DNA of 64,000 nt from Pseudoduganella aquatica. Lineage in GTDB: Bacteria; Pseudomonadota; Gammaproteobacteria; Burkholderiales; Burkholderiaceae_D. The notes under the pieces were generated by a model that ran no database searches, was not told the DNA's origin, and saw nothing but the letters and a program-made list of their open reading frames with translations. Every line of letters begins with the position of its first letter. Within the stretch, counting starts at the first letter, position 1. Below, piece by piece: positions 17,542 to 25,728 of this stretch. The DNA lies in assembly GCF_009857595.1 (NCBI RefSeq), contig NZ_WWCU01000012.1, positions 1-64,000 of the forward strand, given 5' to 3'. A program made the translations under genes and the position numbers.

Positions 17542-19740
17542 TCAGGCGGCCAGCTGCGGGGTGTCGGCCGAACCGCCGCCGCTGCCGCGCCCGACGATGG
17601 CCGGCACGTCCAGGATCAGGGCCACCTCGCCGCTGCCCAGGATGGTCGAGCCGCTGATGCAGCGCAGCTGGCTGAACATGCGCCCCAGCGGCTTGATGAC
17701 GGTCTGGAATTCGCCGTGCAGCGCGTCCACCACCAGGCCGATGCGCTGGCCCTGGTGCTTCACGACCACGATGCTTTCGCGCCGCGGCGGCGGCGTGCTG
17801 ACGCCGAACAGCGAACGCAGCCGGATGAAGGGCAGCACCTGGCCGCGCAGATTGGTGTAGTCGTGGCCGGGCTCGGCGGCGAACTCGATGCATTCATCGA
17901 TCATGTCCAGCGGCACCACGAAGGTGGCCGTGCCCAGGCCGACCAGGAAGCCGTCGATAATGGCCAGCGTCAGCGGCAGGCGCACGGTGACCGTGGTGCC
18001 CAGGCCCGGCGCGCTGTCCACCATGACGGTGCCGCGCAGCGCGGTGATGTTGCGCTTGACCACGTCCATGCCCACGCCGCGCCCGGACAGATTGGTGATG
18101 GCGGCCGCCGTGGAAAAGCCCGGCTCGAAGATCAGGCCGTAGATTTCCTGGTCGCTCAGCTTGCGGTCCGGCTCGATCAGCCCGCGCTCGATGGCCTTGG
18201 CCAGGATGCGCTCGCGGTCCAGGCCGCCGCCGTCGTCGCTCACTTCGATGACGATGCTGCCCGAGTCGTGGAAGGCGTTCAGGCGCACGGTGCCGCGCAG
18301 CGGCTTGCCGCGCTCGGCGCGCAGCTCGGCCGGTTCGATGCCGTGGTCGATGGCGTTGCGCACCAGGTGGGTCAGCGGGTCGCCGATTTTCTCCACCACG
18401 GTCTTGTCCAGTTCGGTGTCCTCGCCGCTCACGGCCAGGCCGATGTCCTTGCCGATTTCGCGCGCCACGTCGTGCACCACGCGCTGGAAGCGGTTGAAGG
18501 TGGCGCCGATTTTCACCATGCGCAGCTGCAGCGCCGAGTCGCGCACCTGCTCCACCAGGTCGCTCAGCATGGAGGTGCATTCGAGCAGCTCGCTGTTGCG
18601 CACCTGGCGCGCGATCAGGTTGGCGGAGGCGCCCACGATAATCAGCTCGCCCACCAGGTTGATCAAGAGGTCCAGCTTGTCCGCATCGACGCGGATGGAG
18701 CGGCTCTCTGCCGGCTTGGGATCGCCGCCCTGCTTCTGCTTGCTCAGCGCGGCCTCCACCATGGCCGGCTCGGCCGTGCCCTGCCCCACCAGGATGGCGC
18801 CCAGCGGCGGCGCGGCGGCCGGCGAATGGCCGGCGGCGGCCTGCACCTGCAGCGCCGCGTCCAGTTCGCGCTGGGTGATGCAGCCGCAGCGCACCAGGAT
18901 GTCGCCCAGCAGCGCCTTCTGCTCGGGCAACTCGCGGATCAGGCGCACATACTCCTCGACCCGGCTGCGCGGCGGCAGGATGTGCAAGGTGCAGGAGTCC
19001 TGCACGAATTCGAACACACCTTCGATGGCGGCCTTGTCGGCCTCGGTTTCCAGCGCGATTTCAAAGCCCAGGTAGCAGGTCTCGGGGTCCATCTGCTCGG
19101 CGGCGGGGATGGCGTCGGCCAGCGTGACGATGCCGACGATGCGGCCGATCTGGCCCAGGTAGCGGATAAAGGACAGCGGGTCCATGCCGTCGCGCAGCAC
19201 GTCGGGACCGAAGCGCAGCGACAGGTGCCAGGCGTCGCTGGAGCCGCCCGGCTCGCCCATGCGCTCCACGCCGGGGTGGTCTTCCGCCACCAGCGCGCCG
19301 CCTTCGCCATGGCTGGCCTGGCCATGGCCGCCGTCGGCTGGCTGGCCCATCTGCGCGCGCAGCTGGACGATCAGCGGCTTGCCCTCGGCCAGCATGGCGG
19401 CGTCGGCCTCGGTCTGGCCCGCCGCCAGCGCCGTGATCATGCCCGACAGGTGGTCGCAGCAGGACAGCAGCAGCACGATCAGTTCGTCGCTCAGCGCCAG
19501 CTTGCCGTCGCGCACGTCGTCGAGCAGGCTTTCCACCACGTGGGTGAATTCCACGATATGGTCCAGGCTGAACAGCCCGGCCGAGCCCTTGATGGTGTGG
19601 GCCGCGCGGAAGATGGCGTGCACCGCCTCGTCGCCCCCGCCCTCGCCGGAGTGGCCCGCGTTGAGCAACGCGTTCTCCATGTCCTCCAGCAGTTCGCGGC
19701 TTTCCAGGATGAAGGTTTGTAGCGCCAGGTCCAAGTCCAT
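17542..19740 (-). CDS. cheA: Chemotaxis histidine kinase CheA with MshEN-like insert
   Basis: A 732-residue kinase. P1: HPt domain with phospho-His 48 in AAHTIKGSAGLF. P2-like region at about 165-255. Between P2 and the dimerisation domain lie two copies of a motif of the form LGxILVxxG followed by AALxxQ (starting at residues 278 and 313), resembling MshEN (GspE N-terminal) repeats. P3/P4 follow, with LTHLVRNAIDHGIEP as N-box and GRGVGMDVVKRNI as a G-box. P5 is a CheW-like domain (GLVVDALHGEFQ). It phosphorylates the CheY encoded upstream. The gene lies 55 bp after the STAS gene and 22 bp before cheW. Confidence 0.95.
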   Translation of the reverse strand: MDLDLALQTFILESRELLEDMENALLNAGHSGEGGGDEAVHAIFRAAHTIKGSAGLFSLDHIVEFTHVVESLLDDVRDGKLALSDELIVLLLSCCDHLSGMITALAAGQTEADAAMLAEGKPLIVQLRAQMGQPADGGHGQASHGEGGALVAEDHPGVERMGEPGGSSDAWHLSLRFGPDVLRDGMDPLSFIRYLGQIGRIVGIVTLADAIPAAEQMDPETCYLGFEIALETEADKAAIEGVFEFVQDSCTLHILPPRSRVEEYVRLIRELPEQKALLGDILVRCGCITQRELDAALQVQAAAGHSPAAAPPLGAILVGQGTAEPAMVEAALSKQKQGGDPKPAESRSIRVDADKLDLLINLVGELIIVGASANLIARQVRNSELLECTSMLSDLVEQVRDSALQLRMVKIGATFNRFQRVVHDVAREIGKDIGLAVSGEDTELDKTVVEKIGDPLTHLVRNAIDHGIEPAELRAERGKPLRGTVRLNAFHDSGSIVIEVSDDGGGLDRERILAKAIERGLIEPDRKLSDQEIYGLIFEPGFSTAAAITNLSGRGVGMDVVKRNITALRGTVMVDSAPGLGTTVTVRLPLTLAIIDGFLVGLGTATFVVPLDMIDECIEFAAEPGHDYTNLRGQVLPFIRLRSLFGVSTPPPRRESIVVVKHQGQRIGLVVDALHGEFQTVIKPLGRMFSQLRCISGSTILGSGEVALILDVPAIVGRGSGGGSADTPQLAA

Positions 19741-19795
19741 CGTCTTGCCTCCAGAGAGGGTACGGCAGTGCGGGGGGGAGTGCTCGGTGATGCGC

Positions 19796-20098
19796 TTAGT
19801 GATCCTTGCGCGGAGCCATCAGCAGGGCGTCGCCGAACCAGGCGCCCAGGTCCAGCAGTTCAAACACGTCCAGCACGGCCGGGCTGTGGCCGGTGAGGCG
19901 CAGCTCGCGCTTGTCGGCGCGCGCGGCCTGCTTGGCCAGCATCAGCACCTGCAGGCCGGCGCTGTCGACTTCGGTCACGCCGGCCAGGTCGACCTCCAGG
20001 CTGGTGCTGCGCTGCAGCTCGCCCAGCAACAGGGTCTTCAGGTCGGCCGCGCGGTAGATATTCAGTTCGCCGTCGATGGCGATGCGGGCCGCGCTCAC
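19796..20098 (-). CDS. STAS-domain protein (chemotaxis-associated)
   Basis: A 100-residue single-domain STAS protein, similar to anti-sigma-factor antagonists. The signature is VDLAGVTEVDSAGLQVLMLAK, where the DSAG serine is the phosphorylatable position in SpoIIAA-type proteins. The start is GTG at 20098, overlapping the cheY stop by four bases (GTGA), which implies translational coupling. STAS proteins are frequent partners in betaproteobacterial chemotaxis operons, but their exact role there is not established. Confidence 0.88.
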   Translation of the reverse strand: MSAARIAIDGELNIYRAADLKTLLLGELQRSTSLEVDLAGVTEVDSAGLQVLMLAKQAARADKRELRLTGHSPAVLDVFELLDLGAWFGDALLMAPRKDH

Positions 20099-20463
20099 GG
20101 CAGCACCAGCTTCTGCACCGCCCCCAGCAGCACTTCCGGCTTGAAGGGCTTGACCACCCAGGCCTTGGCGCCGGCCGCCTGGCCTTCGCGCTTTTTCGCC
20201 TCCTGCGACTCGGTGGTCAGCATGATGACGGGGGTGAACTTGTAATTGGGTAGCTGCTTGATTTCCTTGACGAAGGTAATCCCATCCATATTGGGCATGT
20301 TGACGTCGCACACCACCAGGTTGACCTTCTGTCCGGTCAGCTTGGACAGCGCATCCATGCCGTCGCGCGCTTCGATCACGTCATAACCCGCGCTTTTCAG
20401 CGCAATGCCGACCACCTGCCGCAGCGAGGCTGAATCGTCGATGACCATGATGGTTTTTGCCAT
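20095..20463 (-). CDS. cheY: Chemotaxis response regulator CheY
   Basis: A 122-residue stand-alone receiver. Acidic pocket Asp 9-Asp 10 (MVIDDSAS), phospho-acceptor Asp 53 (VVCDVNMPNMDG), Thr in MLTTES and Lys in VVKPFKP are all in place. There is no output domain, as in CheY. It sits between the membrane-anchored receptor gene (9 bp upstream) and the STAS gene (4-bp overlap). Confidence 0.95.
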   Translation of the reverse strand: MAKTIMVIDDSASLRQVVGIALKSAGYDVIEARDGMDALSKLTGQKVNLVVCDVNMPNMDGITFVKEIKQLPNYKFTPVIMLTTESQEAKKREGQAAGAKAWVVKPFKPEVLLGAVQKLVLP

Positions 20464-20472
20464 AGTGCTTCC

Positions 20473-21621
20473 CTAGAAAAATGTCACTTCGTCGGACGGT
20501 GCCGCGATCGCTTTCTGATCGCCCCGGTGCACAGCGTGCTCCTCGGCCATTGCATAGGTTTTCTCCAGCTCGCCCAGCAGCGCATTGGCGTGCGGCGCCT
20601 CCAGTGTAGCGCCATGCTGAAATTGGCGGCGGTTCTCGTCAAGCAAACCGGGCAAAAGCCCGATATTGTGGCTCACATGCCCCAGAACCTGGCTCACGCG
20701 GTCCTGGAATTGCAGCTGCACCAGCGCCTCTCCCACTTCCCCTTTGATAGTGACGCTCTCCTGCTTGAGCAGTTCGGACGACTGCGCCATGGCGTCGGTG
20801 AGGTTGCGGAACTCGCGCAGCACCGCGTCGATGGTGCCTTCGGAGGATTGCATGGCCTGGTCCTCGGCGGCGCTCGATTCGGTGGCGGCCTTGCAGGCGG
20901 ACACGATGGCGCTGCTGATCTTGCCCACGCGGTCGCTGATGCTGCGGCCGGTTTCGGCCGAGCGGTTGGACAGGTTGCGCACCTCCTGCGCCACCACGGC
21001 GAAGCCGCGTCCGGCCGGGCCGGCGCGCGCCGCCTCGATGGCCGCGTTCAGCGCCAGCAGATTGGTCTGCGCGGCGATGCTGGCCACGCCCTCGGCCATG
21101 TCGCGCAGCTCGCGCGTGAACTGTTCCAGTTCGCGGATGCGGGTCAGCATGGCGTGCTTGGAGGCCAGCGCCGATTTCATGGTGGCCACCACCTCGCCCA
21201 GCTGGCGTTCGCTGTGCGTGAACACCTGGCTCAGGGAGGCGCCGTCCTGGCTGTCGGCGGCGGCGCTGGACAGGCGCAGCGTGTCGTCCAGCTTGTCGAC
21301 GATGGTGGAGAAGCGGCTGGCCAGTTCGGACACCGCCTCTTCCATCTGGCTGCGCGAGGATTCGATGTGGCGGCACCAGACCGGCGTGACTTCCTCGGCG
21401 AACTGCTGGCGGCCGTCAAGATAGTCATGCACTTCGGCGCGCGGGTCGGACTTGCCGCCGCTGAGCTGCAGCCAGGCGTAGGCGCCTGCGGCGAGGAAGG
21501 CCAGCGCCCCCAGGATGCCATACCAGCCGCCGTGGGGCCAGAACAGCGCCATCAGGGCGCCGGCGAGAGCGAGGGCGGCCGGATAGTTGCGGCCGCCGGT
21601 ATTGTCCAGAAGTGAGTTCAA
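20473..21621 (-). CDS. Methyl-accepting chemotaxis protein, short membrane-anchored type
   Basis: A 382-residue receptor with an N-terminal hydrophobic hairpin (about residues 14-52: [15 protein letters not shown] and [17 protein letters not shown]) and almost no periplasmic domain. The cytoplasmic signalling hairpin is present ([20 protein letters not shown]). The C-terminal part has [13 protein letters not shown], a stretch seen in cytosolic or CZB-less receptors. It probably senses an intracellular or membrane signal. The start appears to be TTG at 21621 with GAGAAG upstream. It is the first gene of the operon. Confidence 0.88.
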   Translation of the reverse strand: MNSLLDNTGGRNYPAALALAGALMALFWPHGGWYGILGALAFLAAGAYAWLQLSGGKSDPRAEVHDYLDGRQQFAEEVTPVWCRHIESSRSQMEEAVSELASRFSTIVDKLDDTLRLSSAAADSQDGASLSQVFTHSERQLGEVVATMKSALASKHAMLTRIRELEQFTRELRDMAEGVASIAAQTNLLALNAAIEAARAGPAGRGFAVVAQEVRNLSNRSAETGRSISDRVGKISSAIVSACKAATESSAAEDQAMQSSEGTIDAVLREFRNLTDAMAQSSELLKQESVTIKGEVGEALVQLQFQDRVSQVLGHVSHNIGLLPGLLDENRRQFQHGATLEAPHANALLGELEKTYAMAEEHAVHRGDQKAIAAPSDEVTFF

Positions 21622-21781
21622 TGGGCGTCTTCTCAGGGTGGGAGAACTTCAAACCATGTCATGCACACTGCCGTATCATTCTATCAAAAAGGTATTTGCC
21701 TTATGCAATATCAATGCGCTTGTACCAAAAAACCACGCTTGCACGAAAAACGTGCAGTGTTGCCATGGCGATTCAGCATCG

Positions 21782-21810
21782 TTGCCATTTCCGTCATTTT
21801 CTGCTGTAAT
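21782..21810 (+). promoter_or_regulatory. Promoter of tRNA-Pro
   Basis: TTGCCA at 21782-21787 and TGTAAT at 21805-21810 with a 17-base spacer, ending 15 bases before the tRNA. The surrounding 200-bp gap is clearly more A+T-rich than its flanks and also holds a small hairpin (GCACG, AAAAA, CGTGC at 21741-21755). Confidence 0.65.
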
Positions 21811-21825
21811 TTAGCCCTGCACCGT

Positions 21826-21902
21826 CGGGGTGTGGCTCAGCCTGGTAGAGCGCTGCGTTCGGGACGCAGAGGCCGGAGGTTCGAATCCTCTCACCCCGAC
21901 CA
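21826..21902 (+). tRNA. tRNA-Pro (anticodon CGG)
   Basis: A complete cloverleaf: acceptor CGGGGTG/CACCCCG, D-arm with GGCTCAGCCTGGTAGAGCGC, anticodon stem CTGCG/CGCAG with loop TTCGGGA (anticodon CGG, reads CCG), T-arm GGAGG-TTCGAAT-CCTCT, and an encoded 3' CCA. Confidence 0.97.
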
Positions 21903-21932
21903 AGCGTGCGGGCACGACGGCCTTTCCGCAGG

Positions 21933-23024
21933 ATGAAGATGCTAATAGAAGCTGAGCAATGGGATCGCGCAGTCGTCAGTCTTTACGACACCATATTACA
22001 ACCCGATACCCTGCCGTCCGAGCTGGCGAAGCTCAATCGCATGCTCGATTCGGATGTCTGCCATCTGCTCGGCCTGGCGCCGGACGGCGAAATGGTCACC
22101 AACATCCTCACTGAAGCCAGCTATGCGGATTCGGTAGCCGACTATGCCAATTTCGTCGACCTCGATCCGCGCCGCAACTACTTCGATACGCAGCCCATCG
22201 GCGCGGCCAACCGGTGCAGCAAGCTGTTTAACGAGCGCTTCGCCAGCCGCAGCGCGTTCTACCAGGATTACCTGCGGCCCCACGGCCTGCGCTATATCGT
22301 CGGCTCATGCCTGTACCGCAGCGCGGCACAGACCGTCTTCGTGGGCTTCAACCACGGCCGGGGCAGACAGGCGTTTTCCGATGCCGAAGAAGCCATGTTC
22401 GGCAAAGTGTGCCGGCACCTCAGCACCGTCGTGGCGAGCCAGATCCATACCCAGTCGCTCAGCCAGGCCATCCATTCCGGCGAGCAGGCGCTGTCGTCGC
22501 TGCAGCAGGGGGTGATGGGCGTAAACGGCAAGGGCAGGATTTGCTACCTGAACCGCTACGCGGAACAGCATGTGCCCAAGTCCGAGCTGGAATCGGGCGC
22601 CTTGGCGGAAGGCGGCGCCCTGATGGCGCTGGTGCGCCGAGTGCGCGGCGACGGCTTGCCGCATAGCGCCCTGCTCGCGCCGCAGCCACCGTTGCCGAAG
22701 CAGCACGTGACGGCCTTTCCCGCCCGTCCTGCGGAGCGCGCGCTGATGCTTTGGGAGCGGCGCGCCGAGGTGGTGCTGGTCTTCAACGCCGGTGATCGTA
22801 GGGCAAGCGCGCGCCCCAGCCAGCTCATCGCCTGGTTCGGCCTCACGCCGGCAGAGTCGCGGCTGGCACATGAGCTGGGGGCCGGCTGCACCGTTGACCA
22901 GTACGCAAGCAAGTACGCCATCAGCGTCGCCACCGCGCGCACGCAGCTGCGCGCGGTGCTGAAAAAAACCCGGGCGCCGCGCCTTCAGGATCTCATCCGG
23001 CTGCTGGCAAGCCTGCCTGTATAA
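21933..23024 (+). CDS. LuxR-type transcriptional regulator
   Basis: About 363 residues. The C-terminal about 65 residues form a LuxR-type helix-turn-helix (GLTPAESRLAHELGAG, then ISVATARTQLRAVLKKT). The N-terminal about 270 residues contain no recognised autoinducer or receiver domain; the middle part (GVMGVNGKGRICYLNRYAEQ) looks PAS-like. The start is ATG at 21933 or 21939 with AGGA nearby; the upstream frame runs into the tRNA. It begins only 31 bp after tRNA-Pro and could be co-transcribed with it. Target genes are unknown. Confidence 0.82.
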   Translation: MKMLIEAEQWDRAVVSLYDTILQPDTLPSELAKLNRMLDSDVCHLLGLAPDGEMVTNILTEASYADSVADYANFVDLDPRRNYFDTQPIGAANRCSKLFNERFASRSAFYQDYLRPHGLRYIVGSCLYRSAAQTVFVGFNHGRGRQAFSDAEEAMFGKVCRHLSTVVASQIHTQSLSQAIHSGEQALSSLQQGVMGVNGKGRICYLNRYAEQHVPKSELESGALAEGGALMALVRRVRGDGLPHSALLAPQPPLPKQHVTAFPARPAERALMLWERRAEVVLVFNAGDRRASARPSQLIAWFGLTPAESRLAHELGAGCTVDQYASKYAISVATARTQLRAVLKKTRAPRLQDLIRLLASLPV

Positions 23025-23025
23025 A

Positions 23026-23043
23026 ATCATCACTTTTGATGAT
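23026..23043. other. Perfect palindrome after the LuxR-type gene
   Basis: ATCATCA and TGATGAT arms (7 bp) with a CTTT loop, starting two bases after the stop codon. No T-run follows. It may be an operator for the downstream gene at 23104 or a weak terminator. Confidence 0.45.
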
Positions 23044-23103
23044 GCCGCAGCGGCCGCGCCCGATGCACTATCTCACCGGTCTATACTCTTGTGAGGTATC
23101 CGA

Positions 23104-23985
23104 ATGCCACCGTTTTCCACATCCCGCTTCCTTCTTCCATTCATCGCGCTGCTGGCGGCCAGTGCCGCCATCGCTGCGGACGGCGCCGCCAACGTCACGC
23201 GGCAAAACCTGCGGCCCATTGGAGAGTACATCCCGTACTATGCAGTCAACGAGGGCGACGAGAAACTGAATGCGGCCAATCTTGCCGCCATACGCGGCAT
23301 GTACTGGTCCAAGGCGGCGCGCGACCATGCATTGTTGGCCTACGACTTTCTTCCGGCTTATCGCCAGGAAAAAGACACGTTCAAACGCGCCGATTTGCTC
23401 AAGGCCAGCACCGCGCAGCTCGACAGTGCGTACAAGGCGAGCCAAGGCAGCGTGCTTTATGCGGTGCACCGGCCCGATACCGGGGGGCTGGTGGTGGGGC
23501 GCTACGACGCCGCGCAACGCGGCTTTGAAGTCTCCCTGCGTGCGAACCAAGGGGAAGGCTACGGCTGGAACAAGCCCAACGAGAGCGGCACCAAGCCCGA
23601 TCCCAAGTGGGTGGTAACGCTGGTTGGCGCCTGGACGAATCAGCGCGCCCACGAGGCAAAACCCTTCTACCACCCGAAGAGCGAGGGCGAAGCGCGCGAG
23701 ATCGAAAACCGGCTGTCGTCCATCGTCACCACCAATGCGACGTCGGCCTACTTGCCATGCATTTATCTCGGCCACATCGTCAAATCGGTGGGCAGCGACT
23801 GGCGCGAGCCGGCGACCTCCTATCTGGTGGTCGATGCCGTGGTGGCGCTGAGTCCCAAAGACGGCAAGCCCCTGTTCACGATAGACCGCAAGGATCTTGG
23901 CGACGTGATCAGAATCGACAAGCCCCAGCTGGCGAAGGTGCTGGAGGTGGAGCCTACGAAAAGGCCCAGCGCGAGGTTTATGTAA
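23104..23985 (+). CDS. Secreted protein of unknown function
   Basis: A 293-residue protein with a clear signal peptide (RFLLPFIALLAASAAIAADG, cleavage near residue 25). The mature part is mixed alpha/beta with a conserved-looking YYAVNEGDEKLNAANLAAI segment and a single mature cysteine. I do not recognise a known catalytic motif; it may belong to a domain of unknown function. It lies alone between a LuxR-type regulator and a lipoprotein gene, all on the plus strand. Confidence 0.75.
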   Translation: MPPFSTSRFLLPFIALLAASAAIAADGAANVTRQNLRPIGEYIPYYAVNEGDEKLNAANLAAIRGMYWSKAARDHALLAYDFLPAYRQEKDTFKRADLLKASTAQLDSAYKASQGSVLYAVHRPDTGGLVVGRYDAAQRGFEVSLRANQGEGYGWNKPNESGTKPDPKWVVTLVGAWTNQRAHEAKPFYHPKSEGEAREIENRLSSIVTTNATSAYLPCIYLGHIVKSVGSDWREPATSYLVVDAVVALSPKDGKPLFTIDRKDLGDVIRIDKPQLAKVLEVEPTKRPSARFM

Positions 23986-24078
23986 GCGCCGCAGTCTCGA
24001 AGCCGCGCCCGCGCATGATTGCCGCAACGCAATCCAATACGCTACACTAGGCGGCTTTGAAAACTGAAAATATCGAAC

Positions 24079-25728
24079 ATGCGTCCCTTCCTGCGTAACG
24101 CCAGCCTGCTGACCACACTCGTTTTCGTCCTGGCAGGCTGCGGCGGCGGGGCCGGCAGCGAGACGGCACCGGCGGCGCAGCAGCGGCTGCGCCAGTCCGC
24201 GGCCGCCCAGCCCGGCGCCGCCCTCATCGTGCTCAACGGCGCGCGCGCCAATTACAGCATCAGCAAAACCGCCGACGGCTACCTGGTCACCGACAACCGC
24301 GGCAGCGAAGCGCCGCGCACGGTGGCCGCCACCGCGCGCCTGCGCTTCAGCGACATTTCGCTCACCTTCGATCTGGACGGCGTTCCCGGCCAGGCCTACC
24401 GCCTCTACCGGGCCGCCTTCGCGCGCACGCCGGACGTATCAGGGCTAGGCTACTGGATGGGCGTGCTCGACCGTGGCTATGGCCTGGTCAACGTGGCCCA
24501 GGGCTTTGTCGGCTCGGCCGAGTTCATCAACCTGTACGCCGGCGCCACCACGAATAGCGCCATCGTCACCCAGTTCTATAAAAACGTCCTGAACCGCGAA
24601 GGCGACGCCGTCGGCCAAGCCTACTGGGTCAATATCCTCGACAGCAAAGCCGCCTCCGTGGCCGCCGTGCTGGCCAGTTTCAGCGACAGCCCGGAAAACA
24701 TCAACGCCACCGCCGCCGTTGTGCAAAACGGCATCGCCTACCTCGAAGCCGGCGTAGCCTACGACGGCATGCCGGCCAGCTTCCCGCTGCGCGCGGCCTA
24801 CCACCAGCGCGTCTTCGCCGGCGGTACGGACTACCTGACCATTTCGGGCGACTGCAGCGGCTACGCGGCCTTCAGCAACGCGCTGCCGGGCGCCGGCAGC
24901 TTCGAGGGCGGCAGCGCGCTGCTGGCGCAAACCAGTGTCAGCGTGGGCCTGACGACCTGCTACCCCGCCAGCCTGGGCTGGAACAGCATCGACTATTTCG
25001 ACGGCAGCGACGCCCTGCTCGGCCACGCCGAGCCCGGCAGCGAATACGACGTCAGCACGGGCGAGCAGCGCAGCCTGCCGGCAGCGGCCAGGATCGGCGA
25101 CCAGGGCATCTACGCCACCCAGGCGCGCTACGCCAGCAGTGCCAAGCAAGGCAGCCCCGGCAAGCGCGTGCTGAGCTACGCGCTGGAAGCGGACGGCAAC
25201 TCGCGCACCAGCGCCATCCTGAAACTGACGGCGGTGCACAGCGACGCGAGCGGCGCCACGGCCCTGACCCGCGTTGCCCGCTACCGCATCGGCAGCGACG
25301 GCTCGCTGGCGCAGCTGGCCGTGGACGAGACCTATTCCAGCGGCGTCCACCTGCTCTACACGCAATCCCCCGCCAGCGCCCAGCCAGCGGCGCTGACGGT
25401 GACCGACACCCTGCCCGGCAGCGGCGCCGCCGCCCAGAACGGCCAGACGCTGACCGTCAACTACACCGGCTGGCTGTACGATCCGGCCGCACCCGGCTTC
25501 AAGGGCGCGCAATTCGATTCCTCGAGCGGACGCGGCCCCTTCAGCTTCACGCTGGGCCAGGGCGCTGTCATCCAGGGCTGGGACCAGGGCATGCAGGGCA
25601 TGCGGGTGGGCGGCAAGCGCACCCTGCTCATTCCAAGCAGCATGGGCTACGGCACCAGCGGCGCGGGCGCGTCGATTCCGGGCAACGCGGCCCTGGTGTT
25701 CGAAGTGGAAATGGTCAGCCTGAGGTAA
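24079..25728 (+). CDS. Lipoprotein with DUF4214 domain fused to FKBP-type peptidyl-prolyl isomerase
   Basis: A 549-residue protein. An N-terminal lipobox (VLAGC, Cys 21) predicts a lipid anchor. Residues about 98-222 form a DUF4214 domain (QAYRLYRAAFARTPDVSGLG, FVGSAEFINLYAG, FYKNVLNREGDAVGQAYW). A beta-rich middle of unknown type follows. The last about 100 residues are an FKBP domain (TVNYTGWLYD, FDSSSGRGPFSF, GAVIQGWDQGMQGMRVGGKR, PGNAALVFEVEMV) with the usual Tyr, Phe, Asp, Trp and Ile pocket residues. This fusion suggests a surface or periplasmic folding factor. It overlaps the convergent ldhA-like gene by 14 bp. Confidence 0.88.
   Translation: MRPFLRNASLLTTLVFVLAGCGGGAGSETAPAAQQRLRQSAAAQPGAALIVLNGARANYSISKTADGYLVTDNRGSEAPRTVAATARLRFSDISLTFDLDGVPGQAYRLYRAAFARTPDVSGLGYWMGVLDRGYGLVNVAQGFVGSAEFINLYAGATTNSAIVTQFYKNVLNREGDAVGQAYWVNILDSKAASVAAVLASFSDSPENINATAAVVQNGIAYLEAGVAYDGMPASFPLRAAYHQRVFAGGTDYLTISGDCSGYAAFSNALPGAGSFEGGSALLAQTSVSVGLTTCYPASLGWNSIDYFDGSDALLGHAEPGSEYDVSTGEQRSLPAAARIGDQGIYATQARYASSAKQGSPGKRVLSYALEADGNSRTSAILKLTAVHSDASGATALTRVARYRIGSDGSLAQLAVDETYSSGVHLLYTQSPASAQPAALTVTDTLPGSGAAAQNGQTLTVNYTGWLYDPAAPGFKGAQFDSSSGRGPFSFTLGQGAVIQGWDQGMQGMRVGGKRTLLIPSSMGYGTSGAGASIPGNAALVFEVEMVSLR

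Noticed and set aside
17059-19722. 887-codon plus-strand frame opposite cheA and cheW
   Set aside because: Low-complexity Gln/His/Arg-rich antisense frame; cheA is unambiguous on the other strand.
21826-21902. tRNA-Pro as an integration site for a mobile island
   Set aside because: No integrase is adjacent and I see no repeat of the tRNA 3' end downstream; the flanking genes look ordinary.
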